A model generated the notes under the pieces. That model was not told the DNA's origin, did no database searches, and was given only the letters and a program-made list of their open reading frames with translations. From Yokenella regensburgei ATCC 49455 (lineage in GTDB: Bacteria > Pseudomonadota > Gammaproteobacteria > Enterobacterales > Enterobacteriaceae): a DNA stretch of 62,169 bases. Below are positions 8,774 through 19,114 of the stretch, piece by piece; position 1 is the first letter of the stretch, and each line of letters opens with the position of its first letter. Made by a program: the position numbers and the translations under genes. The stretch is from positions 1-62,169 of the forward strand of contig NZ_JMPS01000039.1 of assembly GCF_000735455.1 (NCBI RefSeq). Reading direction: 5' to 3'.

Positions 8774-9588
8774 TTTGTAATTATCCTTCTGATACGAGTA
8801 TCAAAGCACTACCAGTCTGTTTGTTAAGAGCTGGAACAGATATGTTATCTGAAACCGGCAAAATTCTGTACCTCTGGTGCCTGGAATGCACCGTAGGGTT
8901 TTAGAAAGGCCATCAAGCATCAATAAAAAATAAAACAATTCCCATTGGGAAAACAATCGGCCATCACCTTAATGTAATAGCACTCTTAACGGAGGCGCCA
9001 TAATTATTTCGATAAAACATCAAAGAGCGATTATCGTTTTTTAGTTGGCAGCGCTCTGGCACCAGTAATTATCTCAATTTGTCAGCATACTAGCAGAAAA
9101 GCTCAGCAAAAATGATTGCTTGTACCTATCGATCTCATCATAACAATTGATTTCAATAGGTTAACAGTGATAACGGTAATTTATTCATGCACGCCTGCAA
9201 AACACACTTAAAACTAAATATGAAAAGTGAGTCACAGGCACAATGCTAATCGTGATTAAGCTTATTTCGTGATTCAGTTAATACCGCACGGAATGCTAAA
9301 ACATCATTCAAATTATTTAGTTAAAACAACAGGTAAATAGAAGTTTACCCACCCTCCTCCCTGAGTATATTTCCTGACTAATCACAAATTTCCACCTCCG
9401 GCGATTGTAACAAACTATTAATTTCTGTGAATTAAGTCGTGAAAACAATCACTCTAAGAAAATTCTTAATGTAAATTTCCCCCGCCCAATCAGTCCATCA
9501 GGACGCATTCGATCGAGCAACACTTTGATAACCCGGGGCATTTATTTGCCTGCTAATCGTTATTTTCTAAACAGTACATGGAGTCATA
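8774..9588. other. Long divergent regulatory region between mrkH-like gene and fimbrial operon
   Basis: About 815 bases with no credible gene, strongly AT-rich and punctuated by short A and T runs, as in H-NS-bound fimbrial promoters. It must hold the divergent promoters for the regulator pair and the fimbrial operon. A TTGATA hexamer at 9525-9530 lies about 60 bases before the major-subunit start, and a TATCAA at 8799-8804 lies near the other end. I could not place the promoters confidently. Confidence 0.55.
8790..8803. promoter_or_regulatory. Perfect palindrome upstream of the mrkH-like gene
   Basis: TGATACGAGTATCA is an inverted repeat with 6-bp arms and a 2-base centre, located 17 bases before the PilZ gene start. 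The right arm overlaps TATCAA, the hexamer I recall as the MrkH-box half-site in Klebsiella. Its position is too close to the start codon for a class I activator site, so autoregulatory repression or a small RNA hairpin are alternatives. Confidence 0.4.
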
Positions 9589-10119
9589 ATGAAAAAGATT
9601 TTGCTGCCTGCCGCTGCGCTGATCCTGTCAGCAACGGCGATGAATGCCTATGCAGTAAATGGCAAGGTTGAATTCACCGGTGAGATCATTAAATCCACCT
9701 GTAACGTAGTCTCTGGCGATCAGGATAAACAAGTTTTCATCGGTAAATATCCAACCAGCGCCTTTACCAAAGTTGGTGACGTAACCGCTTCTAAAGCCTT
9801 CACTATTCAGCTGGAAAAATGTACTGCTGGCGATTACACCCTGCGTTTTGATGGCCAGACCGTTGCCGGTCATTCCAACCTGCTCTCCGTTGATAAAGCT
9901 CAGGGCGTGGGTATTGAGATCCTCGATAACAACGAGAAAATCATCCCGATCAACCAGTCTGCTGGCACCGATACCCCGTGGGTCACGATTACTCCGTCTG
10001 CTCCGGAAGCCAGCGATGGCACCGCGACTTTCAACCTGAAAGCCCGCTACAAATCTTTCGATACCGTACAGGCTGGCTCCGCAAACGCGAACGCCAACTT
10101 TACCATCGAATACAAATAA
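9589..10119 (+). CDS. Major fimbrial subunit (chaperone-usher pilin)
   Basis: A 176-residue secreted pilin with a signal peptide of about 22 residues ending AYA. The mature chain has the immunoglobulin-like pilin core with a conserved disulfide pair (STCNV and LEKCTAG) and a C-terminal beta-zipper ending NFTIEYK, the donor-strand and chaperone-recognition segment. It is first in the operon, with 58 bases before the chaperone, a gap suited to differential expression. It is shorter than MrkA and shows no obvious MrkA resemblance despite the MrkHIJ-like regulators. GGAG precedes the ATG. Confidence 0.9.
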   Translation: MKKILLPAAALILSATAMNAYAVNGKVEFTGEIIKSTCNVVSGDQDKQVFIGKYPTSAFTKVGDVTASKAFTIQLEKCTAGDYTLRFDGQTVAGHSNLLSVDKAQGVGIEILDNNEKIIPINQSAGTDTPWVTITPSAPEASDGTATFNLKARYKSFDTVQAGSANANANFTIEYK

Positions 10120-10177
10120 GCCACGGATCAGTGAATCTGGACCAGGGATGGTCTGCGCGATTAATTGGATTGAGTAA

Positions 10178-10864
10178 ATGAAAAAGCGACTGGCATCTTT
10201 ATTACTTCTTGTATCTTTACAGGCTTCCGCGGGAATTCAGGTTGATGAAACCCGGGTTATTTATAACGGTAACCAAAAGTCTGCTTCCCTGTCGATTCAT
10301 AACGACACGGATGAAACCTGGATGGTGCAAACCTGGCTTGATACCGGTGATGCCAGCAAAACGCCTAATAATTTACCCATGCAGGTGATCCCGCCAATTC
10401 TGAAGCTGGCAGGAAATAAAGACGCCATTCTGCGTTTTATTTATTCCGGTAACGGCCTGCCTGGCGATCGTGAATCGGTTTACTGGATTAACGTTCAGGA
10501 AATACCACCTTCGGCAAAACAAGACAACGTCTTACAAATTGCTGTGCGCACCCGCGTCAAACTCTTCTATCGCCCGGCAACCGTGAAAACCACGCTGCAA
10601 AAAGAAGCTGAAGCACTGAGCTGGCGTAAGCAGGGTAATGAACTGGTGGTGACCAATAACGGCCCTCTGCACGTCACCTTCGGGGTACTGACCCTGAAAG
10701 GCAACGGCGGTAAAACCTGGAAAACCGAGGCTGACATGGTGAAACCGATGTCTTCGCTGCGTATTCCGGTACCTGCCGGGGCGTCCGCCGCTAACAGCCT
10801 GTCATTTACCTTCATCAATGATTACGGCGGCCACACCGAAGTAAAAGATACACGCATTCAATAA
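10178..10864 (+). CDS. Periplasmic fimbrial chaperone (PapD-like)
   Basis: A 228-residue PapD-family chaperone with a signal peptide ending ASA at about residue 18. It binds pilin subunits in the periplasm by donor-strand complementation and delivers them to the usher. The G1-strand and binding-site motifs are visible: TRVIYNGNQKSASLSIHN near the N-terminus, and the family block VYWINVQEIPP followed by LQIAVRTRVKLFYRP, with the conserved basic residues that anchor the subunit C-terminus. It lies between the pilin and usher genes, 21 bases before the usher. Confidence 0.94.
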   Translation: MKKRLASLLLLVSLQASAGIQVDETRVIYNGNQKSASLSIHNDTDETWMVQTWLDTGDASKTPNNLPMQVIPPILKLAGNKDAILRFIYSGNGLPGDRESVYWINVQEIPPSAKQDNVLQIAVRTRVKLFYRPATVKTTLQKEAEALSWRKQGNELVVTNNGPLHVTFGVLTLKGNGGKTWKTEADMVKPMSSLRIPVPAGASAANSLSFTFINDYGGHTEVKDTRIQ

Positions 10865-10885
10865 TTCAGTTTAGGGACGAACAGC

Positions 10886-13489
10886 ATGGCTCGCGATAAA
10901 AAAATGGACCTGTCACCACGGCGTCTGGCTTACCACATTCGCTGGACTCTGTGCGTATCAGCAATGCCGCTGTTAGTCGCTCCACTGTCTTATGCTGAAG
11001 AGCAGTTCAATACCTCATTCATTCACGGTGAAGATAACGTCGAGCTGGTTAAAGACCTGGCTAATGGCGATGACATTCTGCCGGGACGCTATCCGTTCGA
11101 CATCTACGTGAACAAAAAACGTGTCGATCACCGTGAAATCGAATTTAAAAAGTTACAGCCGAATATCCCAGGGACTTTCTGCTTGTCTGCCGAGGATTAC
11201 CGTGAATACGGGATCATGGTCGCGGAGACCGCCGGCAGCAGCGCCTGCTATGACATCGTAAAAGCGATTCCGGGCAGCTCGATGAGCTGGAACGCCGCAT
11301 TGCAGGAGCTGGACATCTCGGTTCCGCAGACGCATATGGAACCGCGTCCGCAGGGAGCTATCTCCCCTCGCGTCTACGAAGACGGTATCAACGCCGCCTA
11401 TGTGAATTACTCCTTCAGCGGCGACCATACCCGCTACAAGGACAGCGAAAATACCCGCCAGGGCGAATACTACTTCCTGTCGCTGAACAACGGCGTCAAC
11501 CTCGGCTCGTGGCGTTTTCGTAACAACTCCACGCTCACCAAACAGCCGGGGCAAAAAGAGGACTGGACCCCCGTCTCTACCTGGGCGGAAACCGACATCG
11601 TGCCATGGCGCAGCCGTGTGCAGGTGGGCCAGAGCAATACCAGTAACAACGTTTTTGATAGCTTCCAGTTCCGCGGGATGCAGCTTTCCAGCATTCCGGA
11701 GATGCTGCCAGACAGCCTGCGCGGATATGCACCCGTCGTGCGTGGTGTCGCCAACACCAACGCCCGCGTCGAAGTGCGTCAGAACGGTTATACCGTGTAC
11801 AGCACCAACGTGCCGCCGGGACCTTTCGCGCTTAACGATATCTATCCAAGCAACCTGAGCGGTGATCTTGCGGTAACCGTAATTGAAGCCGATGGCTCGC
11901 GCCACAGCTTTAGCATCCCCTACTCTTCTGTACCCAATATGCTGCGCGAAGGGATGTGGGAATACCAGATTACCGCCGGTAAATATCACGATGGTTCAAC
12001 CAGCTACCAGCCGAAATTTGTGCAGGCGACCTTCTCGCACGGGACAAGCTTTGACCTGACGCCATACGGCGGCGTGCTGATGGCGGAACATTACCGCTCC
12101 GGCGTGCTGGGCGTGGGTACCAACATGGGCGAATGGGGTGCAGCCTCCGTGGATGCCGCCTGGTCTGACACAGACCTCGCCTCCGGCGACAATAAGCGTG
12201 GCGCCAGCTTCCGCTTCCTGTATTCCAAATCTCTGAACAGCCTGGGGACTGAATTCCAGCTGGCCGGGTATCGTTACTCCACTTCTGGCTACTATGACTT
12301 CTCAGACGCCATTAATGAGCGCGCCAGCTGGGATAACGGTATTTATCACACCCAGTATTACGACCAGGATAACAACCCGAACGGGGTGCCGGACTGGGCG
12401 ACCAATCAACGTAAGTACTACGATACGCTGCGCTATAACAACAAACGTCAGCGTGTGCAGCTATCGGTAAACCAGCATATCGCCGGTGCCTCGCTGTATG
12501 CCGTATTGTCGCGCCAGAACTACTGGGGGACTTCCGCCTACGACCGCACGGTGCAAACCGGTGTCAGCACCACATGGAAGCGCGTCAACTATGGGGTGTT
12601 CTATCAGAACAGCCGCAGTAACTACGGTTACAGCGACAACAGCGTCAACTTCAACGTTTCGATTCCGTTCAGCGTATTCGATACCAACCGCGACATGACC
12701 GTCAGCTTTAACGCCAACCACAGCAAGCAGAGTGGCAACGGCTACAGCACTGGCCTGAGCGGTACGCTGCTTGATGACAACCGCATGAACTACTACCTGC
12801 AGACCGGCCATACCAAAAATGGCGGGAACACCAGCGTGGCTAACGTCGGTTATCAGGGCAGCTATGGCAACGTCGAAGTGGGCCACAGCTATAACTCCAA
12901 CTACCAGCAGACTTCACTGAACGTGTCGGGCGGCGTGGTGATGCACTCCGGTGGCGTCACGCTGTCGCAGCCGTTGCAGAATACCTTTGTGCTGGTTGAA
13001 GCCAAAGGCGCGCAGGGTGTCCGTCTGGAAAACCAGCCCGGGGCTGCGATAGACCACTTCGGCTACGCGGTACAAACCTCTGCCATGCCATACCGTCACA
13101 ACCGCGTGGCGCTGCGTACCTCCGATATTGGCAACGGGCTGGACATTCCGCTGGCGTCGAAAGATATCGTTCCGACCAACCGCGCTATCGGCAAAGTGGT
13201 CTTTGAAACGCATCTCGGTCAGAGCCTGCTTATCCACAGCAAACTCAGCACCGGTGAAACGCCGATGATTGGCGCCACCATTTTCAACAGCCAGGGCAAC
13301 AGCATTGGCGTGGTCGGTACCCAAGGTAAAGCCTACGTTTCCGGCGTTGAGAGCGGCGAAAAACTGAATATGAAATGGGGCGATGACGCTGCTGACTCCT
13401 GCATGATGACCGTGCCGCAGCTGCCGCCTATTGATACTGATAAACCGGGTGGTTATCAGGAAGTAACTCTGACCTGTAGCACGAAATAA
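10886..13489 (+). CDS. Outer-membrane fimbrial usher (PapC/FimD-like)
   Basis: An 867-residue usher that forms the outer-membrane assembly pore. After a long signal region ending near SYAEEQ come the N-terminal chaperone-binding domain (FNTSFIHGEDNVELVKDL), the 24-strand barrel rich in aromatic alternation, the plug domain (about 240-330, with GVANTNARVEVRQNGYTVYSTNVPPGPF), and two C-terminal domains ending with a disulfide pair near SCMMTV and LTCSTK. AGGGACG precedes the ATG. Length and motif order are normal. Confidence 0.95.
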   Translation: MARDKKMDLSPRRLAYHIRWTLCVSAMPLLVAPLSYAEEQFNTSFIHGEDNVELVKDLANGDDILPGRYPFDIYVNKKRVDHREIEFKKLQPNIPGTFCLSAEDYREYGIMVAETAGSSACYDIVKAIPGSSMSWNAALQELDISVPQTHMEPRPQGAISPRVYEDGINAAYVNYSFSGDHTRYKDSENTRQGEYYFLSLNNGVNLGSWRFRNNSTLTKQPGQKEDWTPVSTWAETDIVPWRSRVQVGQSNTSNNVFDSFQFRGMQLSSIPEMLPDSLRGYAPVVRGVANTNARVEVRQNGYTVYSTNVPPGPFALNDIYPSNLSGDLAVTVIEADGSRHSFSIPYSSVPNMLREGMWEYQITAGKYHDGSTSYQPKFVQATFSHGTSFDLTPYGGVLMAEHYRSGVLGVGTNMGEWGAASVDAAWSDTDLASGDNKRGASFRFLYSKSLNSLGTEFQLAGYRYSTSGYYDFSDAINERASWDNGIYHTQYYDQDNNPNGVPDWATNQRKYYDTLRYNNKRQRVQLSVNQHIAGASLYAVLSRQNYWGTSAYDRTVQTGVSTTWKRVNYGVFYQNSRSNYGYSDNSVNFNVSIPFSVFDTNRDMTVSFNANHSKQSGNGYSTGLSGTLLDDNRMNYYLQTGHTKNGGNTSVANVGYQGSYGNVEVGHSYNSNYQQTSLNVSGGVVMHSGGVTLSQPLQNTFVLVEAKGAQGVRLENQPGAAIDHFGYAVQTSAMPYRHNRVALRTSDIGNGLDIPLASKDIVPTNRAIGKVVFETHLGQSLLIHSKLSTGETPMIGATIFNSQGNSIGVVGTQGKAYVSGVESGEKLNMKWGDDAADSCMMTVPQLPPIDTDKPGGYQEVTLTCSTK

Positions 13490-13501
13490 AGGAACCTGAC
13501 G

Positions 13502-14542
13502 ATGTGCTTTTTCAACAAACTGTCCCGGGCCGGATTGATCCTGTTCTCCTTGTTTGCAGCGCTGTTCTCCAGCAGCAGCTTTGCGCTCTCCTGTAAGGAT
13601 GCCTTCACCGGCAGCGCGCAGCAGATTATTTCACTGGATCAGCCGATCAACGTATCGACGGCTAACCTGCAGCCGGGCCAGCTGCTGTGGCGCTCCCAGA
13701 CCTTCTCATCCACCTTCAAGTGTGAAGATACTGACGGCTTTCCAAAAGGTGAGAACGCCTATCTGTGGTGGGACCCGACCAAAACAGTACAAAGCATCCA
13801 CAACTCCCTGGAAGTGGGCGTTACCTTCAAGAGTATCGACTATAACCCGACCGGTCAGAGCAATACTCTGGTAGGTCCAGGTACCGTGTGCCGCCCGGAC
13901 GGACGCGGTGGTTGTAAAAGCCCGGCAACGTCGCAGACGGTAAAAGTGGAATATTCGGTGTATATCAAAGCCACCGGTAACCCACCGCCGCAAAGCGGAC
14001 AGATTAACGATAATAAGCAGTATGCTCTGTTTCAGGTGGATGGCGTAGGTGGCCTGAACACCCGTCCGAACAGCAACTTCCGCTCTTATCTGACCGGGCT
14101 TGGCAACATCCGCTTTATCTCCTGCAACCCGCAGATAACGGTTGTCGCGAACAATGGCACCACCGTGAACTTTGGCAAGATCCCAGCGCGTAACGCGGTT
14201 GTTGGCAAAATCGAAAAACAGATGCCGTTCTCGATTCAGGCCAACCTCACCGGTGCCGGCCAGGATTGCCAGGGTAAAACGTTGATGGCGAGCTTCAGCA
14301 CCACTTATCCGACGCAGGATACCAATACTATTCTGCCAACCAACAACAGCGGTTTCGGGATCCTTATCTCTAAAGCGGATACCCCAACCACATGGATCCC
14401 AATGAATACCCCGCAGACGCTGGGTTATGTTAACGGCAGCGTTATCAGCACCAATTTCCTGGCAAGCCTGAAATGGCTGAGTGCCACCCCGAAAGAAGGT
14501 ACGTTTAACGCTTCCGCCAATATTGATGTCACCTTTAAATAG
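13502..14542 (+). CDS. Fimbrial tip adhesin
   Basis: A 346-residue two-domain protein: signal peptide to about residue 28 (SSSSFALS), an N-terminal lectin-like domain with several cysteines (to about residue 200), and a C-terminal pilin domain ending ANIDVTFK that fits donor-strand exchange. Terminal position in the operon and length match tip adhesins such as MrkD and YehA. AGGAACC precedes the ATG 12 bases after the usher stop. Receptor cannot be inferred. No MrkF-like minor subunit follows; the next gene is the EAL protein 22 bases on. Confidence 0.88.
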   Translation: MCFFNKLSRAGLILFSLFAALFSSSSFALSCKDAFTGSAQQIISLDQPINVSTANLQPGQLLWRSQTFSSTFKCEDTDGFPKGENAYLWWDPTKTVQSIHNSLEVGVTFKSIDYNPTGQSNTLVGPGTVCRPDGRGGCKSPATSQTVKVEYSVYIKATGNPPPQSGQINDNKQYALFQVDGVGGLNTRPNSNFRSYLTGLGNIRFISCNPQITVVANNGTTVNFGKIPARNAVVGKIEKQMPFSIQANLTGAGQDCQGKTLMASFSTTYPTQDTNTILPTNNSGFGILISKADTPTTWIPMNTPQTLGYVNGSVISTNFLASLKWLSATPKEGTFNASANIDVTFK

Positions 14543-14564
14543 ACCAGCGTGGTAGTGCCGCAAA

Positions 14565-15299
14565 ATGACGATGATGGCCACTAAATCGACCGGAATGCGT
14601 TATGTTTTTCAGCCGATGTTCGATCGCGAAGGGAGACTTATTGCTGTTGAGTGCCTGTCGCGGCTCGACCCGCTGAAGTATGGCCATTCTACGGAGGTTG
14701 AGCACTTCTTCGCTCATGCCTCCGAAGCGTTACGCACGGATATTCTCCTGGAACAGATAGCGCTGGTGGCGCGCTATCAGAGCTGGTTTTGCGATAACAA
14801 CGTCATGGTAACGTTAAATATCGACGAGCAGACGCTGATGACGCTGGATAACGAATTCATCTCAGAGCGCGTTAACGCCATCGGTTGTCTGCATTTTGAA
14901 GTTAACGAATTTTCCCGCACCCTCACCCGTCATCACCCTACCTCCAGGGCGTTAAGCGAGAAGTACTCTTTCTGGCTCGATGATTTCGGCGCCGGGTTTG
15001 CAGGCTTTAGCGCACTGGCAGTTCAACCGTTCCGCTTTATCAAAACCGACAAGTGCCTGCTGTGGAGCCTGTTCGAGAAAAATAACGGTCAGGAGCTGAT
15101 GTCGTCCCTGCTACGCTACTTCAGCGCAAATCATCATCTGGTGATTGTCGAAGGCGTTGAGACCGAGGCGCACCGGCAATGGCTTGCCGATATGCCCTGG
15201 TTTGCACTTCAGGGGATGCTGTGGCAGGAGAGCAGCATAGAGGCGCTGGTGGCCAGTACGCCGCCGCTCGTTCCCCTGCCCCTGGTTTCCGGACAATAA
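14565..15299 (+). CDS. EAL-domain c-di-GMP phosphodiesterase, MrkJ-like
   Basis: A 244-residue stand-alone EAL domain that should hydrolyse c-di-GMP to pGpG. Catalytic features are present although the signature is ECL rather than EAL (AVECLSRL): LNIDEQT supplies the metal-binding Asn, FEVNE the Glu, DDFGAGF the paired Asp, IKTDK the Lys, VEGVET the Glu and the C-terminal LQGML the QG. It closes the fimbrial operon. In Klebsiella, MrkJ lowers c-di-GMP and so reduces MrkH activity and fimbrial expression; a negative feedback loop is inferred here. The ribosome-binding site is weak and one of three nearby ATGs may be used. Confidence 0.88.
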   Translation: MTMMATKSTGMRYVFQPMFDREGRLIAVECLSRLDPLKYGHSTEVEHFFAHASEALRTDILLEQIALVARYQSWFCDNNVMVTLNIDEQTLMTLDNEFISERVNAIGCLHFEVNEFSRTLTRHHPTSRALSEKYSFWLDDFGAGFAGFSALAVQPFRFIKTDKCLLWSLFEKNNGQELMSSLLRYFSANHHLVIVEGVETEAHRQWLADMPWFALQGMLWQESSIEALVASTPPLVPLPLVSGQ

Positions 15300-15323
15300 A
15301 AAAGCTGGCAGTCGCCAGCTTTT
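15298..15323. terminator. Bidirectional terminator between EAL gene and dtpC
   Basis: AGCTGGC (15303-15309) pairs with GCCAGCT (15314-15320), flanked by an A-run on one side and a T-run on the other. It can serve both convergent genes. Confidence 0.88.
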
Positions 15324-15340
15324 ATTTGTAACACAGGTAC

Positions 15341-16822
15341 TTAATCGCGAGGCAATTCCTGCAGGCACGGCGCGCGATTTTTCGCCCGCAGACTCAGCAG
15401 CAGACGTCCACTCAGCACCACCAGCACAATCAACGCCACGCAGGCAAGCGTCCACTCCCCCATCTGTGAGAAGAAGTGACCGTAGGCGGTAATCGCAGAT
15501 TCGCTAATCTGCGATTCAGTGGTTTCCTGAGCAACAACCCCGGCAAGCCAGTTCGCAACGGCACCTGTCGCCAGCATATAGATACCGGTCAGCACGCCAT
15601 TAACACCCGGCATATTGAGGCGGGTTATCTGTGCCATCGCCACCGGATCGATAAAGAGCTCGGCAAAGCCCATCAGCGCGAGGCCTGCGATCATCATCCC
15701 CATTGAGGCCTGACCGTCGACCTGCCCCTGACGCGCATTGAGAGCCAGCAGCATAAAGCCAGAACCCATTAGCGTCAGACCGAAGGCAAATTTCAGCCAC
15801 ACTCTGAGTAGCGAATTACCGCGACTTTTAGACGTCACCACCCATGCCAGTACCACGCCTGCGGTCATCACCGCCATCGCGTTAACCGACTGGAACAGCG
15901 CGGTCGGTACTTCGAAGCTAAACCAGCGGCGATCGACAAAGCGATCGATAAACAGGCTGATTGAACTCCCGCCCTGTTGCGCCAGCACCCAGAACAGCGT
16001 CCCGGTCAGCATCAGCAAGACAATTTGCCACAGCGCACGGCGATGATGCGGAGATTTGATCATGATCCGCGCCACTATCTGAGCGGCAAAAATGCAGACG
16101 ATCGCCAGCAGATAACCCGACCAGTTGTTTTCCAGCAGCAGCGTGAAGAACACAGGCGCAAAGCACAGCATCACCAGCAGCCAGCCCCAGGTCGGCAACA
16201 CAAACTTTGTGGCACACAGCGCGGGTTTATCGACACCGCGAGTATCACGGAAATGTTTGTGACCGCTCAGGAAAATCATCAGGCCGATAAACATGCCGAT
16301 CCCGGCCAGTGCGAAACCGACGTGCCAGCCGTACCAGTGTGCCGTCAGGCCGCAGACAATAGGGGCCGCGATAGATCCGACATTACCCGCAGCGTACAGC
16401 AGGGAGAAACCGCCATCGCGCCGTTTGTCATCAAGGGAGTACAGTTCACCCAGCAGGCAGCTGATGTTCGATTTAAACAGGCCGTAGCCGCAGATGATGA
16501 TGGCCAGTGCCAGGTACAGGCTCCACAGAGAATCAGATTCCACGCCCAGCACCACATGACCCAGCGTCATCAAGAGTGCACCGACAATCACCGCCATGCG
16601 ATTGCCGAGTAAGCGGTCGGCAAGCCAGCCGCCGAGAATAGGGGTAACGTAAACCAGAGACGCGTAGGCGCTGAAGAGACTGATAGCACGGCTGTCGTCG
16701 AAGCCAAGCTGATGAGTGAGGTACAAGATAAGTAAGGCACGCATGCCGTAAAAGCTGAAGTATTCCCAGATTTGAATCGCCACGATGTAATAGATCGCGC
16801 GCGGTTGTGAGGGTGTTTTCAT
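15341..16822 (-). CDS. dtpC: Dipeptide/tripeptide:proton symporter DtpC
   Basis: An inner-membrane POT/PTR-family peptide transporter of 493 residues with about fourteen hydrophobic segments. The first segment carries the ExxERFxYY-type signature as [14 protein letters not shown], with the atypical form characteristic of the DtpC/DtpD branch. The chain matches E. coli DtpC (YjdL) almost throughout as I recall it. E. coli DtpC prefers lysine-containing dipeptides, which fits its place after cadBA: it can supply lysine to the decarboxylase. A terminator separates it from cadA, so it may have its own promoter or depend on read-through. Confidence 0.94.
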   Translation of the reverse strand: MKTPSQPRAIYYIVAIQIWEYFSFYGMRALLILYLTHQLGFDDSRAISLFSAYASLVYVTPILGGWLADRLLGNRMAVIVGALLMTLGHVVLGVESDSLWSLYLALAIIICGYGLFKSNISCLLGELYSLDDKRRDGGFSLLYAAGNVGSIAAPIVCGLTAHWYGWHVGFALAGIGMFIGLMIFLSGHKHFRDTRGVDKPALCATKFVLPTWGWLLVMLCFAPVFFTLLLENNWSGYLLAIVCIFAAQIVARIMIKSPHHRRALWQIVLLMLTGTLFWVLAQQGGSSISLFIDRFVDRRWFSFEVPTALFQSVNAMAVMTAGVVLAWVVTSKSRGNSLLRVWLKFAFGLTLMGSGFMLLALNARQGQVDGQASMGMMIAGLALMGFAELFIDPVAMAQITRLNMPGVNGVLTGIYMLATGAVANWLAGVVAQETTESQISESAITAYGHFFSQMGEWTLACVALIVLVVLSGRLLLSLRAKNRAPCLQELPRD

Positions 16823-16840
16823 GTCATCTCCTTGCGCCAG

Positions 16841-16870
16841 AAAAAAAGGGAAGTGGCAAAGCCACCTCCC
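16841..16870 (-). terminator. Terminator after cadA
   Basis: GGGA..GTGGC (16848-16857) pairs with GCCAC..TCCC (16861-16870) with one mismatch, and the minus-strand transcript continues into seven T (16841-16847). Confidence 0.85.
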
Positions 16871-16884
16871 TCTAGTGCTACAAC

Positions 16885-19029
16885 TTATTTAGTGTTTTCT
16901 TTCAGCACTTTAACGGTGTAACGACCATCAGCCTGGCGATACGCACCGTGGATATCGGTTTCGAAGCCCGGGTAGTGAGCACCGATTTCGCACAGCATCT
17001 GCAGGAACTCCAGAACCGGACGGCTTTCTTCAGTGATCATCTCACCTGGCATCACCAGCGGAACTCCCGGAGGATACGGCAGGATCATGTTGGCGTTGAC
17101 GCGACCGACCATCTCTTCGAGGTAAACCTCTTCCACATCACCGTGCAGTTCTTTCTGGAACGCGGTGTACGGAGTGACGATCATTTTCGGCAGCACTTCG
17201 AAGGCGCGGAACATCAGATCCGGCAGGTTGTGATGCTCAACCAGTTTGTGGATGTTCTGTGCCAGGTCCTGAATACGCATGTTTTCATAGAACTCAGGAT
17301 CTTCACGGTACAGAGACGGCAGCATGTTTTTCACACGCAGGTTCAGGTCGAACGCACGTTTGAAGTCAGTCAGTGCACGCAGCAGGCTCAGTGCTTTGGT
17401 TTTGTCGATACCGATGCTGAACAGGAACAGCAGGTTGTACGGACCGGTTTTCTCAACAATGATGCCGTGCTCATCGAGGTATTTCGCCACGATGCTTGCC
17501 GGGATACCGAAGTCATCCATGGTACCGTCTTTCTTCATCCCCGGAGTCAGAATGGTGACTTTGATCGGGTCAAGGTACATGTGTTCGTTATCGATGTTTT
17601 TGAAACCGTGCCATGCGCTGTCAGAACGCAGCGGCCAGCATTCCGGCTCATCGATGTGCTCCGGCTGCCATACGTCGAAGAACCAGCCGTCAGACTCACC
17701 TTTCAGGCGTTTGATTTCTTTACGGAACTTGATTGCGCGCTGGATAGAGCCGCTGATCATGCGCTTACCGGCATTACCCTTCATCATCGCCGCTGCGGTT
17801 TCGGTGGAAGCCACGATACCGTAGTGCGGAGAAGTGGTGGTGTGCATCATGAACGCTTCGTTGAAGGTTTCTTCGTTAACGTCACCTTTCACGTGGATCA
17901 TGGAAGCCTGGGAGAACGCCGCCAGCAGTTTGTGCGTAGACTGAGTTTCGTAAATCACTTTACCTTCAACACGGCCACCGCTCATACCACACTTACCTTC
18001 GTAGATCGGAGAGAAGTTGGTGTAAGGCACCCATGCAGAGTCAAAGTGGATGGATTTCACATCCAGGTTTTTCTTGATGAAATCCGTGTTGTACAGCAGA
18101 CCATCATAGGTGGAGTTAGTGATAACGGCGTGTACCGGCCAAGTCGCGTTCGGAGTTTCTTTAACGCGTTTAGCGATAGTTGCGTGCTGGAATTCGCTCT
18201 GCGGGATACCACCGAGGATACCGTAAGCGTTACGGGTCGGACGGAAGTACAGCGGAGTGATATCGCTCATCATCATCAGATGGGTCAGCGATTTGTGGCA
18301 GTTACGGTCAATCAGCACGGTGCTGCCTGCCGGAGCAGAATACATCCCGACGATTTTGTTTGCCGTAGAGGTCCCGTTGGTCACCATGTAGCTGCGTTCA
18401 GCGTTGAACACGCGAGCGATGTACTCTTCAGCTTCTTTATGCGGACCGCTATGGTCAAGCAGAGAACCCAGTTCAGACACAGAAATGGAGATGTCAGATT
18501 TCATGGTGTTAGCACCGAAGAAATCATAGAACAGGCTACCTACCGGGCTTTTCTGGAAAGCAGTACCGCCCATGTGGCCTGGGGTACAGAAAGTATATTT
18601 ACCTTCACGAACATATTTGAACAGCGCTTTGGTCAGCGGCGGCAGAATGGTGTCGATGTACTCGTCGGTGTTCTGTCGGATTTTTGCTGCGATATCGTCA
18701 GCGGCGCCCAGGGCATATTCGAAGAAGCGAACCTGCATGCGCAGATCGTTCAGGCTAACGTCCAGAGTAGAGTAAGTGTTAGCGAACGCATACAGCGGCA
18801 TGTATTCGTTCATTTCGCTGATTTCTTCGCACAGCTCGAGGTTGTATTTATCCCAGTCGAAAATCACACCGCACAGCTGCGCATTGTTTTCGATAAGTTT
18901 CAGCAGGTCTTCGCGGTCATTCGGGTACACGATGCGGAAATTAAGACCTTCCAGTGCACGATGCAGTTCACGAATGGGTTCTTCTTTGAAGTAAACCCCC
19001 ATGTGATTCATTATTGCAATAACGTTCAT
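16885..19029 (-). CDS. cadA: Inducible lysine decarboxylase CadA
   Basis: A PLP-dependent fold-type I decarboxylase of 714 residues that converts lysine to cadaverine and CO2, consuming a proton. It has the N-terminal wing domain (about 1-130), the PLP-binding core with the Schiff-base lysine in [11 protein letters not shown] (about residue 366) and FDSAWVPY supplying the cofactor Asp, and the C-terminal domain. Length matches E. coli CadA (715). With CadB it gives acid resistance. It is second in the cadBA operon, 85 bases after cadB, and its expression is expected to depend on CadC, low pH and lysine. Confidence 0.97.
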   Translation of the reverse strand: MNVIAIMNHMGVYFKEEPIRELHRALEGLNFRIVYPNDREDLLKLIENNAQLCGVIFDWDKYNLELCEEISEMNEYMPLYAFANTYSTLDVSLNDLRMQVRFFEYALGAADDIAAKIRQNTDEYIDTILPPLTKALFKYVREGKYTFCTPGHMGGTAFQKSPVGSLFYDFFGANTMKSDISISVSELGSLLDHSGPHKEAEEYIARVFNAERSYMVTNGTSTANKIVGMYSAPAGSTVLIDRNCHKSLTHLMMMSDITPLYFRPTRNAYGILGGIPQSEFQHATIAKRVKETPNATWPVHAVITNSTYDGLLYNTDFIKKNLDVKSIHFDSAWVPYTNFSPIYEGKCGMSGGRVEGKVIYETQSTHKLLAAFSQASMIHVKGDVNEETFNEAFMMHTTTSPHYGIVASTETAAAMMKGNAGKRMISGSIQRAIKFRKEIKRLKGESDGWFFDVWQPEHIDEPECWPLRSDSAWHGFKNIDNEHMYLDPIKVTILTPGMKKDGTMDDFGIPASIVAKYLDEHGIIVEKTGPYNLLFLFSIGIDKTKALSLLRALTDFKRAFDLNLRVKNMLPSLYREDPEFYENMRIQDLAQNIHKLVEHHNLPDLMFRAFEVLPKMIVTPYTAFQKELHGDVEEVYLEEMVGRVNANMILPYPPGVPLVMPGEMITEESRPVLEFLQMLCEIGAHYPGFETDIHGAYRQADGRYTVKVLKENTK

Positions 19030-19114
19030 AGTCGTATCTCCAGATGTAGAGTGCCCCTCCCGTCACGTGGTGACAGGTGCAGGAGGAGCAGCGAGAAATG
19101 GGTTTAGTAACTAA

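Noticed and set aside
16948-19107. 719-codon plus-strand open frame opposite cadA
   Set aside because: It is the antisense shadow of the strongly conserved cadA gene; its composition (histidine, phenylalanine and valine rich) reflects the complement of a high-GC-third-position gene, and it has no domain.
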